From Olsenella sp. (GTDB taxonomy: Bacteria > Actinomycetota > Coriobacteriia > Coriobacteriales > Atopobiaceae), in the NCBI GenBank assembly GCA_022648325.1, contig JALCMG010000005.1:62001-126000 (forward strand): 64,000 bases of DNA. The letters are read 5' to 3'. Positions 8,169-16,554 of this stretch are shown piece after piece; position 1 is the stretch's first letter; every line of letters begins with the position of its first letter. The translations under genes and the position numbers were made by a program. The notes below the pieces were generated by a model. That model was not told where the DNA came from. It saw only the letters and a list, made by a program, of their open reading frames with translations, and did no database searches.

Positions 8169-9238
8169 GAAGCGTCGCCCCCCTGATGTCCCCTGTCCTC
8201 GCGCTGGTAGTAGGGGTCAGAGAACTCTCGCACCTCGGCAAGCGCCTCTGGATAGAGCTTTGCCGTGGTCCGGGCGATCCAAGAGCCAAGAACGCCGCGA
8301 CCGCTCTTGTCGTCGCCCTCCTGAAGCAGCACCGTTGCCTCGGAGATTGCAAGGATGAGCTCGTCTTCGCTGTAAGGGGGCACAGCGAGGCGGGCAAAGA
8401 CACCATCGGGGAGCTCTGTTTGGGAGATGAGCGCGGAGGCGCAGCCGTCGTAGGTAGTTGCTAGGCGCTCGAGGAGCTGACGAGCGAGAGCCATGTCATG
8501 CCCTTTGTGGGCAAGCGCCAGTCGGGCGATGCCCATCCAGGCGTCATCGGCGGCTCGTGGCGGCATGATTGCCCCATAGTGCTTGGCAAGTGCGTCGAGT
8601 GACGTTTGGTCCTCGAGCTTTGCGTATGCAAGTGCCAGGGTAAAGCGCACGTCCGCCTGGTCCGAGGGGTCTTGGCTGAGCAGGCGCTCCCCAGCGTCTA
8701 TGCAACTACGATTGCGCCCGCAAACGAGAGCTTCCTCCGCTAGCGCGGCCATCCAGCGACGATAGGGACGTATGGCGATGTCGCGGCCAAGCGCAACGCG
8801 CTCGTCGTCGCCGTCATCAGGAACGGCATTGCGGGCCGCTTGGCAGGATGCAAAAACCTCCCCCACCCCCTCCTGGAGGAAGGTGAATTGGGAGTCAAAG
8901 CTGGGGTTTGTACGAGAGGCGCGCATGCGAATGGCGTCATGGCACTGCGGGTCTAGGGAGATGGCCTCGTCGAGAAGGTCTCGCCCGCGGGAGATAAGCG
9001 TGTCTGCCTTGGCTTCGCTTGAGAACGGCAGCTGGTAGTCGATGACCTCGGCTGCGATGGCGACTAAGTGAAATGCACGGTCGGCGTCGGACTGGGGGAG
9101 GGTATCACGGTCGCGGGCAAAGCGGCGCCCAAAGTCGGTGAACGCCTTTGCTGCGGCCACCGGGTCGCCCTTAGGAAGCGACTGCGCATAGCGAAGGGCC
9201 AGACGCTGGTAGTCTTCTCTCCTCGGGTCGTATGCCAC
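8165..9238 (-). CDS. Helical-repeat (TPR-like) protein, partner of the downstream gene
   Basis: 357 residues, GTG start at 9238 preceded by GAGAGGGGGGAA. Composition and helix pattern resemble the downstream 323-residue protein (DVRFTLALAYAKLEDQTS, AWMGIARLALAHKGHDMALA), so the two may be diverged tandem duplicates or a complex. It starts with YDPRREDYQRLALRYAQSL and contains RGRDLLDEAISLDPQCHDAI, a TPR-like segment. There are no transmembrane helices or catalytic motifs that I can see. It is the first gene of a two-gene minus-strand operon. Confidence 0.6.
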   Translation of the reverse strand: MAYDPRREDYQRLALRYAQSLPKGDPVAAAKAFTDFGRRFARDRDTLPQSDADRAFHLVAIAAEVIDYQLPFSSEAKADTLISRGRDLLDEAISLDPQCHDAIRMRASRTNPSFDSQFTFLQEGVGEVFASCQAARNAVPDDGDDERVALGRDIAIRPYRRWMAALAEEALVCGRNRSCIDAGERLLSQDPSDQADVRFTLALAYAKLEDQTSLDALAKHYGAIMPPRAADDAWMGIARLALAHKGHDMALARQLLERLATTYDGCASALISQTELPDGVFARLAVPPYSEDELILAISEATVLLQEGDDKSGRGVLGSWIARTTAKLYPEALAEVREFSDPYYQREDRGHQGGDAS

Positions 9239-9657
9239 GTTCCCCCCTCTCGTTTATCTCATGGTATCCCATGTGTAAGACGGCAACGCGTGCCATGGGT
9301 AACTGGCTAACACGCCCATTAGCGCATAGCTCTAAGCCTCAAATACCACGAACGGTCGCCAAAAAGCGGTAATCGGTTGAGAATTGTTTCGAAATTGGAT
9401 CCAATTTGATTACAGTTTGGAGAATGTTTGAGAGGGAGTGTATTGCGAACACCGTTGTTGAACAGTGGATGGGTATCCAATACCCAAGAAAATCTTTTGG
9501 GAGCTATCCAAATATATACAGATATTTGGATAATTATCCAATACTTTGACGATTGTTGAGAATCCTCTCCGTGCCTCCAAGGTTGTACCATGCCGCGCAC
9601 CGAGCGCAAACAGCGGAAACGGTCCGCAGCGCCCCTACCCTAAGGAGGTAAGACGAC
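9239..9657 (+). promoter_or_regulatory. AT-rich regulatory region of cstA with multiple TATCCAA/TTGGATA palindromes
   Basis: This 419-base gap has no gene and is much more AT-rich than its surroundings between about 9380 and 9545. It contains a perfect 16-bp palindrome AAATTGGATCCAATTT (9392-9407), a perfect 11-bp inverted repeat TATCCAAATAT/ATATTTGGATA with a 6-base spacer (9505-9532), and further ATCCAA copies near 9474 and 9535, the former inside GGGTA-TCCAA-TACCC. These look like operator sites for one regulator controlling cstA. Ribosome site AAGGAGG lies just before ATG 9658. No regulator gene is adjacent. Confidence 0.6.
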
Positions 9658-11493
9658 ATGAATGGCATCACGATCATCTTGATAAGCGCGGTGGTCCTGA
9701 TTATCGGCTACCTCGGGTACGGGCGCTGGCTAGCTAAGTCGTGGGGTGTCGATTCCAAGGCACTGACCCCCGCAGTGCGTATGGAGGACGGCAAGGACTT
9801 CTCGCCCGCCTCTCGCTTCACGGTTTTCGCGCACCAGTTCTCTTCGATTTGCGGCGCCGGCCCTGTCCAGGGTACCATCGTCGCTATGGCTTTCGGCTGG
9901 GTCCCCGTCATGCTGTGGGTCCTTGTCGGCGGCATCTTCTTTGGCGCCGTCCACGACTTTGGCGCACTCTATGCGTCGATGAAGAACAACGGCAAGTCGC
10001 TTGCCCAGCTCATCGAGAAGTACATTGGCAAGACTGGCCGTCGCCTGTTCCTAATCTTTAGCTGGCTTTTCTGCCTCATCGTAATCGCCGCCTTCACCTC
10101 GATGGTCGCAAGCACCTTCAAGATGGTCCCCGCCGATGGCGGTGGCGTCGACCTCGCCAAGTCCTACTTTGGCGCAGCTGCCGGCACCATCTCGCTGCTC
10201 TTCACCTTTGTTGCAATCGCCTTTGGCTGGTTCTGCCGTAAGTTCGACCTCAAGGGCTGGAAGCAGTTCGTCTGCGCTCTCGTTCTGATTGTTGCCATGT
10301 TCGCCGTGGGAATGCAGTTCCCCATCTACCTTGACACCAACGGCTGGATTGCCATCACGATGGCCTACCTTGTGTTTGCAGCCGCGATGCCCATCCAGAA
10401 GCTCAAGCAGCCGCGTGACTACCTTACCACCATCATGATGGTCACCATGATTGTCGCCGCCGTGCTCGGCATCTTTGCCATGGGCGTGAACGGCCAGGCC
10501 GAGATGACCGCCCCCGCCTTCGTGGGCTTCACCAACGCGAGCGGCCAGTTCCTCTTCCCCGTGCTGTTTGTCTCCGTGGCCTGCGGCGCTCTCTCCGGCT
10601 TTCACAGCCTCGTGTCCTCTGGTACCTCTTCTAAGCAGGTTTCTAACGAGGAGGACGCACTCCCCGTTGGCTATGGCGCCATGGTTCTCGAGTCTTTTGT
10701 TGGTATGCTCGCCGTTGTCATCGCTGCCATCATGTACAAGGACATGAACACCGGTAACGCCACCCCGTTCCAGATCTTCGCCGGCGGCGTCGCCAAGGGC
10801 GTCGAGCTCGTGGGCGTCAACGCCACCATCGCAACCGTCTTCATGACCATGTGCGTCTCGGCCCTGGCCCTCACCTCCCTTGACGCTGTGGCCCGCATCG
10901 CCCGCGTCTCTCTCCAGGAGTTCTTCGCCAAGTCCAACGACGCCCGTGCGGTGAGCACCGAGAAGGCCGGCGTCATGAAGATCGTTGGCAACCCCTGGTT
11001 CGCGACTGTGGTTACGCTCCTCGGTGGCCTTTCGCTCACCTTTGGTGGCTACCTCAACATCTGGCCGCTGTTTGGTGCCTCCAACCAGCTCCTCGGCGGC
11101 ATGACGATGATTACCATCGCCGTCTTCTGCAAGGTTACCGGCCGCAAGGGCTGGATGCTCTACGTGCCCGTGGCGTTCCTGCTCTGCTGCACCTTCACCT
11201 CGCTCGTGCAGTCGTTCATCGGTTGCGTCGTTGCCATCAGTACCTACGGTCTCTTTGGAACCACCGCTGCTGGCGCCTCCGTCCTCGCGACCTCTGGCAT
11301 TCAGCTCGTCTTTGCGGTGCTGCTCGTTATCCTGGGCGTCATCGTTGCCTACAACTGCCTGAAGGAGTTCTTCACCAAGAAGGCTGGCTCCATCCCCGAC
11401 GAGGAACCCGAGTGGTCTGAGCTTGGTCGCAAGCACATGGAGGAGTCCAAACACGACGTTACCGTGGACGCCAAGACCGAGGTTGCCGCGTAG
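9658..11493 (+). CDS. cstA: Carbon starvation protein CstA family transporter
   Basis: 611 residues with about 16 predicted membrane segments. Family marks include RFTVFAHQFSSICGAGPVQG near residue 52, GGIFFGAVHDFGALYASMKN, and GFHSLVSSGTSSKQ. CstA proteins import peptides and, in several bacteria, pyruvate during carbon limitation. A C-terminal cytoplasmic tail (EEPEWSELGRKHMEES) is charged. The start has a strong AAGGAGGT site. A rho-independent terminator follows immediately, so the gene is monocistronic. The upstream region carries several copies of a palindromic operator. Substrate (peptide or pyruvate) cannot be decided from sequence; adjacency to the nucleoside locus suggests shared carbon-limitation control but does not prove it. 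Confidence 0.93.
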   Translation: MNGITIILISAVVLIIGYLGYGRWLAKSWGVDSKALTPAVRMEDGKDFSPASRFTVFAHQFSSICGAGPVQGTIVAMAFGWVPVMLWVLVGGIFFGAVHDFGALYASMKNNGKSLAQLIEKYIGKTGRRLFLIFSWLFCLIVIAAFTSMVASTFKMVPADGGGVDLAKSYFGAAAGTISLLFTFVAIAFGWFCRKFDLKGWKQFVCALVLIVAMFAVGMQFPIYLDTNGWIAITMAYLVFAAAMPIQKLKQPRDYLTTIMMVTMIVAAVLGIFAMGVNGQAEMTAPAFVGFTNASGQFLFPVLFVSVACGALSGFHSLVSSGTSSKQVSNEEDALPVGYGAMVLESFVGMLAVVIAAIMYKDMNTGNATPFQIFAGGVAKGVELVGVNATIATVFMTMCVSALALTSLDAVARIARVSLQEFFAKSNDARAVSTEKAGVMKIVGNPWFATVVTLLGGLSLTFGGYLNIWPLFGASNQLLGGMTMITIAVFCKVTGRKGWMLYVPVAFLLCCTFTSLVQSFIGCVVAISTYGLFGTTAAGASVLATSGIQLVFAVLLVILGVIVAYNCLKEFFTKKAGSIPDEEPEWSELGRKHMEESKHDVTVDAKTEVAA

Positions 11494-11525
11494 AACGTCC
11501 CTATATAGTGCTTCGCTAGGCGCCT

Positions 11526-11553
11526 GGTGCCCGTTGGTACCGGGCACCTTTCT
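11526..11553 (+). terminator. Rho-independent terminator of cstA
   Basis: GGTGCCCG (11526-11533) and CGGGCACC (11541-11548) form a perfect 8-bp stem with a 7-base loop, followed by TTTCTT. Confidence 0.85.
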
Positions 11554-11865
11554 TATGTCCAGACACTTCATCAAATATGTTGAAGATGTGTTGATTCGGT
11601 CGCAGCAAAGTGTCGAAGAAGACCGAGGGTAAGCACCTCGTTGGAGTCGAAGCGTGGTTATGTGCCTGCACAAACCCGTTCGCTGAAATCGGCTATCTAC
11701 TGCCTCTCATCTGGTAGGATTGGGCCGCTTTGGAGGACGAATTAAGCATGCCAAACTTGCTCGTTCGACTCTGTGGTGTTCCGGTTTGGCCATCAGAGGA
11801 GGCCAAATGGCCCCCTCTAACATTTGCCGCCATCGGTGGTGGCCAGTGAATTGGAGGATGTGCAT
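11554..11865 (+). promoter_or_regulatory. Leader region of the iron alcohol dehydrogenase
   Basis: No gene is seen in these 312 bases. A 7-bp inverted repeat TTTGGCC/GGCCAAA (11785-11791 and 11801-11807) lies about 60 bases before the start and could be an operator or a leader hairpin. The -10/-35 boxes are not clear. The ribosome site TTGGAGGAT is at 11851-11859. Confidence 0.4.
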
Positions 11866-13092
11866 ATGGGACGTTTTACCAACCCGCGTGACCTGTACTT
11901 TGGTGAGGGCTCTCGCCACGAGGTCAAGAACCTCAAGGGCAAGAAGGCCGTCATCGTCTCCGGCGGACACAGCATGCGTCGTGGCGGCTTCCTGCAGGAT
12001 GTCCAGAAGGACCTGGAGGACGCAGGCTTCGAGGTAAAGCTGTTCGAGGGCGTCGAGTCCGACCCGTCGATCGAGACCGTGCAGAAGGGCGCCAAGTTCA
12101 TGGAGGAGTTTGGCCCCGACTGGATCGTTGCCATCGGTGGTGGCTCTCCTATCGACGCTGCAAAGGCCATGTGGGTCTTCTACGAGTATCCAGACGAGAA
12201 GTTCGACAACATCATCCAGCCGTTCTCGTTCCCCGAGCTGCGTCACAAGGCACACTTCTGCGCCATTAGCTCCACCTCTGGTACCGCTACCGAGGTAACC
12301 GCATTCTCCGTCATCACCGATTACGAGCACGGCATCAAGTACCCGCTGGCCGACTTCAACATCACGCCCGATGTTGCCATCGTCGACCCTGAGCTCACCT
12401 ACTCCATGCCCCAGAAGCTCTGCGCGCACACCGGCATGGACGCCCTTACGCACTGCCTCGAGGCCTACGTCTCGACCGCTGCCTCTATGTTCACCGATGC
12501 CGATGCCCTGCACGGCATCCGTGAGATCACCCAGTGGCTGCCCGTCTCCTACACCGGCGACCACGAGGGCCGCAAGCACATGCACGAGGCCCAGTGCCTC
12601 GCCGGCCTGGCCTTCTCGTCTGGCCTGCTCGGCATTGTCCACTCCATGGCCCACAAGACCGGTGCGGCGTTTGAGAACGGCCACATCATCCACGGTGCCG
12701 CTAACGCCATGTACCTTGGCAAGGCCATCCAGTGGAACTCGAAGGATCCGCGTGCTCACGAGCGCTACGCCTATGTTGCTAAGGAGATCCTGCACCTTCC
12801 CGGCACCACCGACGACCAGCTCATCGACTCGCTCGTCGAGAAGATCCGCAGCATGAACGACGAGCTGCACATCCCGCAGAGCATCAACAACTACGCCAAC
12901 GGTGGCGTCAAGGCTGACGAGACCGGCGAGTCCGTTATGGTCTCCGAGAAGGAGTTCCTCGAGAAGCTCCCGACCATCGCCGCCAACGCCGTCAAGGATG
13001 CCTGCACCCCGGAGAACCCGCGCGAGACCAAGGCGGAGGACTTCGAGAAGATTCTCAAGTGCTGCTACTACGACGAGCCGGTGAACTTCTAG
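11866..13092 (+). CDS. Iron-containing alcohol dehydrogenase (group III)
   Basis: 408 residues from ATG 11866, which has a GGAGGAT site; an in-frame start at 11824 is unsupported. NAD-binding motif AIGGGSPIDAAKAMW is near residue 97. Iron ligands sit in DPELTYSMPQKLCAHTGMD, DALTHCLEAYVS and GIVHSMAHKTGA/ENGHIIHG, all present. Family members interconvert aldehydes and alcohols with NAD(P)H. The gene lies 364 bases upstream of deoC, whose product releases acetaldehyde. Reduction of acetaldehyde to ethanol is therefore a reasonable physiological role, but this is inferred from context and butanol-type or lactaldehyde substrates are not excluded. Confidence 0.92.
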   Translation: MGRFTNPRDLYFGEGSRHEVKNLKGKKAVIVSGGHSMRRGGFLQDVQKDLEDAGFEVKLFEGVESDPSIETVQKGAKFMEEFGPDWIVAIGGGSPIDAAKAMWVFYEYPDEKFDNIIQPFSFPELRHKAHFCAISSTSGTATEVTAFSVITDYEHGIKYPLADFNITPDVAIVDPELTYSMPQKLCAHTGMDALTHCLEAYVSTAASMFTDADALHGIREITQWLPVSYTGDHEGRKHMHEAQCLAGLAFSSGLLGIVHSMAHKTGAAFENGHIIHGAANAMYLGKAIQWNSKDPRAHERYAYVAKEILHLPGTTDDQLIDSLVEKIRSMNDELHIPQSINNYANGGVKADETGESVMVSEKEFLEKLPTIAANAVKDACTPENPRETKAEDFEKILKCCYYDEPVNF

Positions 13093-13127
13093 GCACTGCG
13101 CCAAGCGGTATAGCGTTGCTGCCCGAA

Positions 13128-13160
13128 GGGGGCCGAAGCCAAAGGCTTCGGCCCCCTTCT
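13128..13160 (+). terminator. Rho-independent terminator after the alcohol dehydrogenase
   Basis: A perfect 13-bp stem GGGGGCCGAAGCC/GGCTTCGGCCCCC (13128-13140, 13144-13156) with an AAA loop, followed by TTCT. Confidence 0.88.
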
Positions 13161-13455
13161 CCCCCGTCCTATGCGGCCCCTGTAGAGCCCGCGTGCAGAT
13201 TCCTCCGGCCCCGACTGGCAAGAATTTCTGGTGGGATACGGTTTGCACTCAGGGGGTACCCGAAAAACCGTATCCCAACCATCAATTACCGCCAGGAATC
13301 AGTAATGGGGGAGCATGGTTCGACTGCCTCCCCGCGGCCATCAGAGATGAGCGGGATGCCATATGGTTGCCGAGGCGCTCATTGCGTCCTCACATTGTTT
13401 GTGACAAGGTGAGGACAGAAGCTGCGGGAGGGTCTTCGAAAGACGGGAGTATTCT
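13161..13455 (+). promoter_or_regulatory. Hairpin-rich leader/regulatory region of deoC
   Basis: This 295-base gap contains several inverted repeats: a perfect 12-bp GGGATACGGTTT/AAACCGTATCCC (13233-13244 and 13265-13276, extendable to about 16 bp with one bulge), GGGGAG/CTCCCC (13308-13313, 13328-13333), and GTCCTCAC/GTGAGGAC (13386-13393, 13409-13416). The last overlaps a second inverted pair TCACA-N5-TGTGA. The set could be a structured mRNA leader or several protein-binding sites. No known riboswitch class is recognised. Promoter boxes are not convincing. Confidence 0.5.
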
Positions 13456-14097
13456 ATGGAACTCAACAGCCACATTGATCACACCAACCTCAAGCAGAAC
13501 GCAACGCAGTCGGATATTGAGCGCCTGTGCGACGAGGCGACAAAGTACCACTTCGCCACCGTCGCCATAAACTCGTGCTGGACGGCAATGGCGGCCAAGC
13601 GCCTCGAGGGCACGGGCGTGGGCGTAACCACCTGCATCGGGTTCCCCCTAGGCGCATGCTCCACGCAGGCGAAGGCCGCGGAGGCTGGCCAGGCAGTGGT
13701 CGACGGTACCGCTGAGATTGATATGGTGATCAATGGGGGCCACCTGGTCGCTGGTGATGACCGCTACGTCATCGACGATATCGCCGCAGTCGTGAAGGCC
13801 GCCCAGGGCCACCCTGTGAAGGTCATCCTTGAGTGCTGCCTTCTCGACGACGACCAGATCGTTCGCGCCTGCGAGGACGCGGTTGCCGCCGGTGCCTCGT
13901 TCGTGAAGACGAGCACTGGGTTCTCGACGGGCGGCGCTACGGTGCACGATGTGGCGCTCATGCGCAAGACCGTTGGCGATCGCTGCATGGTCAAGGCCTC
14001 AGGTGGCATCCACACCAAGGAGGAGGCGCTCGCCATGGTCGAGGCGGGGGCCGATCGTCTTGGTTGCAGCGCGGGCATCAAGATTGTTGAGGGGTAG
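13456..14097 (+). CDS. deoC: Deoxyribose-phosphate aldolase
   Basis: 213 residues, full length for the bacterial class I enzyme. It splits 2-deoxyribose-5-phosphate into glyceraldehyde-3-phosphate and acetaldehyde, ending deoxynucleoside breakdown. The Schiff-base lysine is in FVKTSTGFSTGGAT, preceded by KVILECCLL; the proton-relay Asp lies in IDHTNL near the start, and a second Lys is in VKASGGIHT. Ribosome site GGGAG lies before ATG 13456. The gene is transcribed alone between two strong terminators, but functionally belongs with deoB, deoD and the pyrimidine phosphorylase 5-13 kb downstream. Confidence 0.96.
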   Translation: MELNSHIDHTNLKQNATQSDIERLCDEATKYHFATVAINSCWTAMAAKRLEGTGVGVTTCIGFPLGACSTQAKAAEAGQAVVDGTAEIDMVINGGHLVAGDDRYVIDDIAAVVKAAQGHPVKVILECCLLDDDQIVRACEDAVAAGASFVKTSTGFSTGGATVHDVALMRKTVGDRCMVKASGGIHTKEEALAMVEAGADRLGCSAGIKIVEG

Positions 14098-14127
14098 CGT
14101 CCGCTCGTATTTGTGCGTCGCACAACA

Positions 14128-14164
14128 ACGGCCGGCCCGGCACGCGTTGTGCCGGGCCGGCCGT
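14128..14164. terminator. Bidirectional terminator between deoC and yjjW
   Basis: A perfect 16-bp stem ACGGCCGGCCCGGCAC/GTGCCGGGCCGGCCGT with a 5-base loop, placed between convergent stop codons. T-rich flanks are short on both sides. Confidence 0.8.
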
Positions 14165-14188
14165 TTGCGCCCGTTAGCGAAAACCGGA

Positions 14189-15028
14189 TTAACTCACAGC
14201 AACAGTTCCAAACCCCAACGACTTCGCCAGCCCCTCCACGGAGTCCATGCGCTCGTCGGTAGGGGAGGGCGCACCTTCCATTTCCCCGCAGACGCCAAAG
14301 TGGCGAAAGCGCATGAGCCTCAGCCGCGTGGAGGCAACCTTCTCTCCAAGCACCCCAGCTGCCCCGCGCACCGCCGCCTCGGGGTCGTTGCGGTCCACGG
14401 TCACAATGACGCGCAGCTCAGCGAGCTTATCCTGCTCCGCAAGAAACTCGAGGTTCTTCCGGACGGTCTTTCCGTCGGTTCCCGTGAGCGAGACAAACCA
14501 CGCGTCATCCCAGCACTTGAGGTCGAGCATCACCCCATCGGAAAGCGCAAGGAGACCCTGATGCTCGGAGAAGTCCACCGTGCCATTGGAGTCGATGAGA
14601 CAGCCCAGTCCCACACCCCGGCACATCCCAAAGAGTTCGTACAGGAACACGGGGTAGAGCATGCACTCACCGCCCGAGCACGTGACTCCCCTTATGAAGG
14701 GCATGTACGACTTCACGCGCTCAAAGACCTGCTCCGCGTCCAGGTAGAGGATGCGGGGCGACGAGTGGTTGGGGCACACGTGGATGCACGTGTCGCACTT
14801 CACGCATGCGTCTTGGTCCCATTCGACGGCGCCGCACACCATCTTGAGAGCCCCGGCCGGACACGCCCGCACGCAGGCCCCGCAACCAATGCAGAGCCGC
14901 TGGGTCTCCGGGTTATGGCAGTACGCGCAGTGGATGTTGCAGCCCTGAACAAAAATGGAGCATCGCGAGCCAGGCCCGTCCACCAGCGAAAACGGGATGA
15001 TGTTGTTAATCGGTATGTGAACGGACAC
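14189..15028 (-). CDS. yjjW: YjjW family glycyl radical enzyme activase (radical SAM)
   Basis: 279 residues, GTG start at 15028 with a GGGAG site 11 bases after the yjjI stop. The radical SAM CxxxCxxC cluster is CNIHCAYC, followed by two ferredoxin-like 4Fe-4S motifs (CIGCGACVRACP and CVKCDTCIHVCPN), then GGEC in GVTCSGGECML. Such activases use S-adenosylmethionine to place a radical on a C-terminal glycine of their partner, here the adjacent YjjI protein. The insertion of extra clusters is typical of this activase class. The pair requires anoxic conditions. yjjW-yjjI lie next to deoC, as they do in E. coli. Confidence 0.92.
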   Translation of the reverse strand: MSVHIPINNIIPFSLVDGPGSRCSIFVQGCNIHCAYCHNPETQRLCIGCGACVRACPAGALKMVCGAVEWDQDACVKCDTCIHVCPNHSSPRILYLDAEQVFERVKSYMPFIRGVTCSGGECMLYPVFLYELFGMCRGVGLGCLIDSNGTVDFSEHQGLLALSDGVMLDLKCWDDAWFVSLTGTDGKTVRKNLEFLAEQDKLAELRVIVTVDRNDPEAAVRGAAGVLGEKVASTRLRLMRFRHFGVCGEMEGAPSPTDERMDSVEGLAKSLGFGTVAVS

Positions 15029-15039
15029 CGCGGCACTCC

Positions 15040-16554
15040 CTACAGGCGGACCTTGCGGTCGGCAAGGTCGTTTGCCCGCCAGTTGCCCTCGCCGTCATGC
15101 GAGGTGTCGGCGAGCACCGCCTCGCCGCAGGCGAACTTCTCCATCTCCGCGCGCTTCACCAGGAAGCCCGTAATGCGAACCAGGTCCCCATTGGACGAGT
15201 AGAGCGAGAGGTACTTGTCGTCAATGGCAAAGGCGCCCTTCACGACGTCGAGGACGGTGTCGGGGTTGGACTTGGCCGTGGGCTCAACGGGGAAGATGTC
15301 GGAGACGCCGGCGTTGAAGAAGCGGTGCATGCGAGCGCTGTGACGAATGTGGTCGTAGAAGACCTCGGGCTCGTCGCCAACCTTGATGCGGACGCCCGGC
15401 GTTACACCCGGCATGTCGGAGAAGCCAGCCTGCGCATGCAGCGTGAAGCGGTTGCCAGAGACCTCCGAGTACACGGCCGGGAAATCCAGGACCTGCTTGT
15501 AGACCTGGCACATGATACGCTCGGCAAGGTCATTGGCCTCGTCGTCCGTTCCGTAGGCGCGGCCGTCGTGAAGGCCTAGCAGCTTGGCCACGCACTCGCT
15601 CATGCCAGCCACGCCAAACATCGCGCAGAAGCGGTCGCGGCTGATGAGGCCTTCCTTGGCAAGGAACGAGGTCTCGAAGAAGTTCGACTTCTCGACAAGG
15701 AACTTGATGCGGGAGTTCATGTACTCGAGAAGCGCACCGGTGGCAGACGGGAGGATGTTGTCCATGAAGCCGTCCACGCTCGACGCCATGTCCGCAAGGC
15801 GCGGGAACAGCAGGCGGTCAAGGCAGTAGGCACCGCCGCCCATGGGCAGCACGTTGTAGCAGCTTACCACCGTGTAGTCGCCAGGGTAGGTCTCGCGGTG
15901 GATGCGGTCGTTGGCAAAGGCGGGGTTGGCGCAGGTGAGCGTGGTCTTCACGGCGAGACGGGCGAAGTCATCGGGCGTGATTGCCGGATCGTACTTCAGC
16001 GTGAAGTTGGGCACTGCGTTGGCAAGCTCCTGCTCAACCTCCATGAGCAGCCGGCCGGCGCGCGTCTCCTCGGGACCAATGTTTGCGTGGCAGTAACCGC
16101 TGGCAACGGTGCGGTCAATGTAGTTGAGGAAGCGACGAAGGCGCGCCTTTACCTCCTCGTCGCTATAGCCGTCGAGGAAGGGGCCGAGCATGCGGTCAAG
16201 CTGGCCCACATAGACGGGGCGGCTGGTGACCGAGGGCACGTTGTCGTAGACCATCGCGAGATTCCAGAGAGCGTCATCCAGGGTCTCCGCTGGCTTAAGG
16301 CGCAGGAACTCGCTCCCCTGGGCGAGAAACTTGCCGTAGTCCGGGCAGATGTAACGCGGGCGGTAGGGCGCGTTGCCCTCGCACATGTAGTCGATGCCGC
16401 CGTGCTCGAAGAAGTAGTCCGCCTCCTTAGGACGCTCGATGGGGTCGATGCTGTTCTCGGCTGCCTGCGCTAGGTGCAGCAGCTTCTGCTTGTACGTGAG
16501 GTTGCTCGCCGTGCAGATGTCGTAGAACTCCTGGGTGTTGTCGATGGTCTTCAT
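15040..16554 (-). CDS. yjjI: YjjI family glycyl radical enzyme
   Basis: 504 residues, close to E. coli YjjI size and shorter than pyruvate formate-lyase. The putative radical glycine is Gly463 in RITGFLVKR, the family form of the R-x-x-G-[YF] motif near the C-terminus. Candidate active-site cysteine lies in TVVSCYNVLPMGGG. The reaction is unknown to me. Position is telling: it is flanked by deoC, a kinase and deoB/deoD, and in E. coli the yjjW-yjjI pair also adjoins deoCABD, hinting at a role linked to (deoxy)nucleoside or acetaldehyde metabolism without oxygen. The start overlaps the crp-family stop by four bases (ATGA), with AGAAGGGAG as ribosome site. Confidence 0.9.
   Translation of the reverse strand: MKTIDNTQEFYDICTASNLTYKQKLLHLAQAAENSIDPIERPKEADYFFEHGGIDYMCEGNAPYRPRYICPDYGKFLAQGSEFLRLKPAETLDDALWNLAMVYDNVPSVTSRPVYVGQLDRMLGPFLDGYSDEEVKARLRRFLNYIDRTVASGYCHANIGPEETRAGRLLMEVEQELANAVPNFTLKYDPAITPDDFARLAVKTTLTCANPAFANDRIHRETYPGDYTVVSCYNVLPMGGGAYCLDRLLFPRLADMASSVDGFMDNILPSATGALLEYMNSRIKFLVEKSNFFETSFLAKEGLISRDRFCAMFGVAGMSECVAKLLGLHDGRAYGTDDEANDLAERIMCQVYKQVLDFPAVYSEVSGNRFTLHAQAGFSDMPGVTPGVRIKVGDEPEVFYDHIRHSARMHRFFNAGVSDIFPVEPTAKSNPDTVLDVVKGAFAIDDKYLSLYSSNGDLVRITGFLVKRAEMEKFACGEAVLADTSHDGEGNWRANDLADRKVRL

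Noticed and set aside
10051..11673. 540-codon minus-strand frame opposite cstA
   Set aside because: Very His/Gly/Glu-rich shadow of a membrane protein gene; cstA is unambiguous.
11707..13248. 513-codon minus-strand frame opposite the alcohol dehydrogenase
   Set aside because: Antisense shadow; the iron-ADH motifs on the plus strand are decisive.
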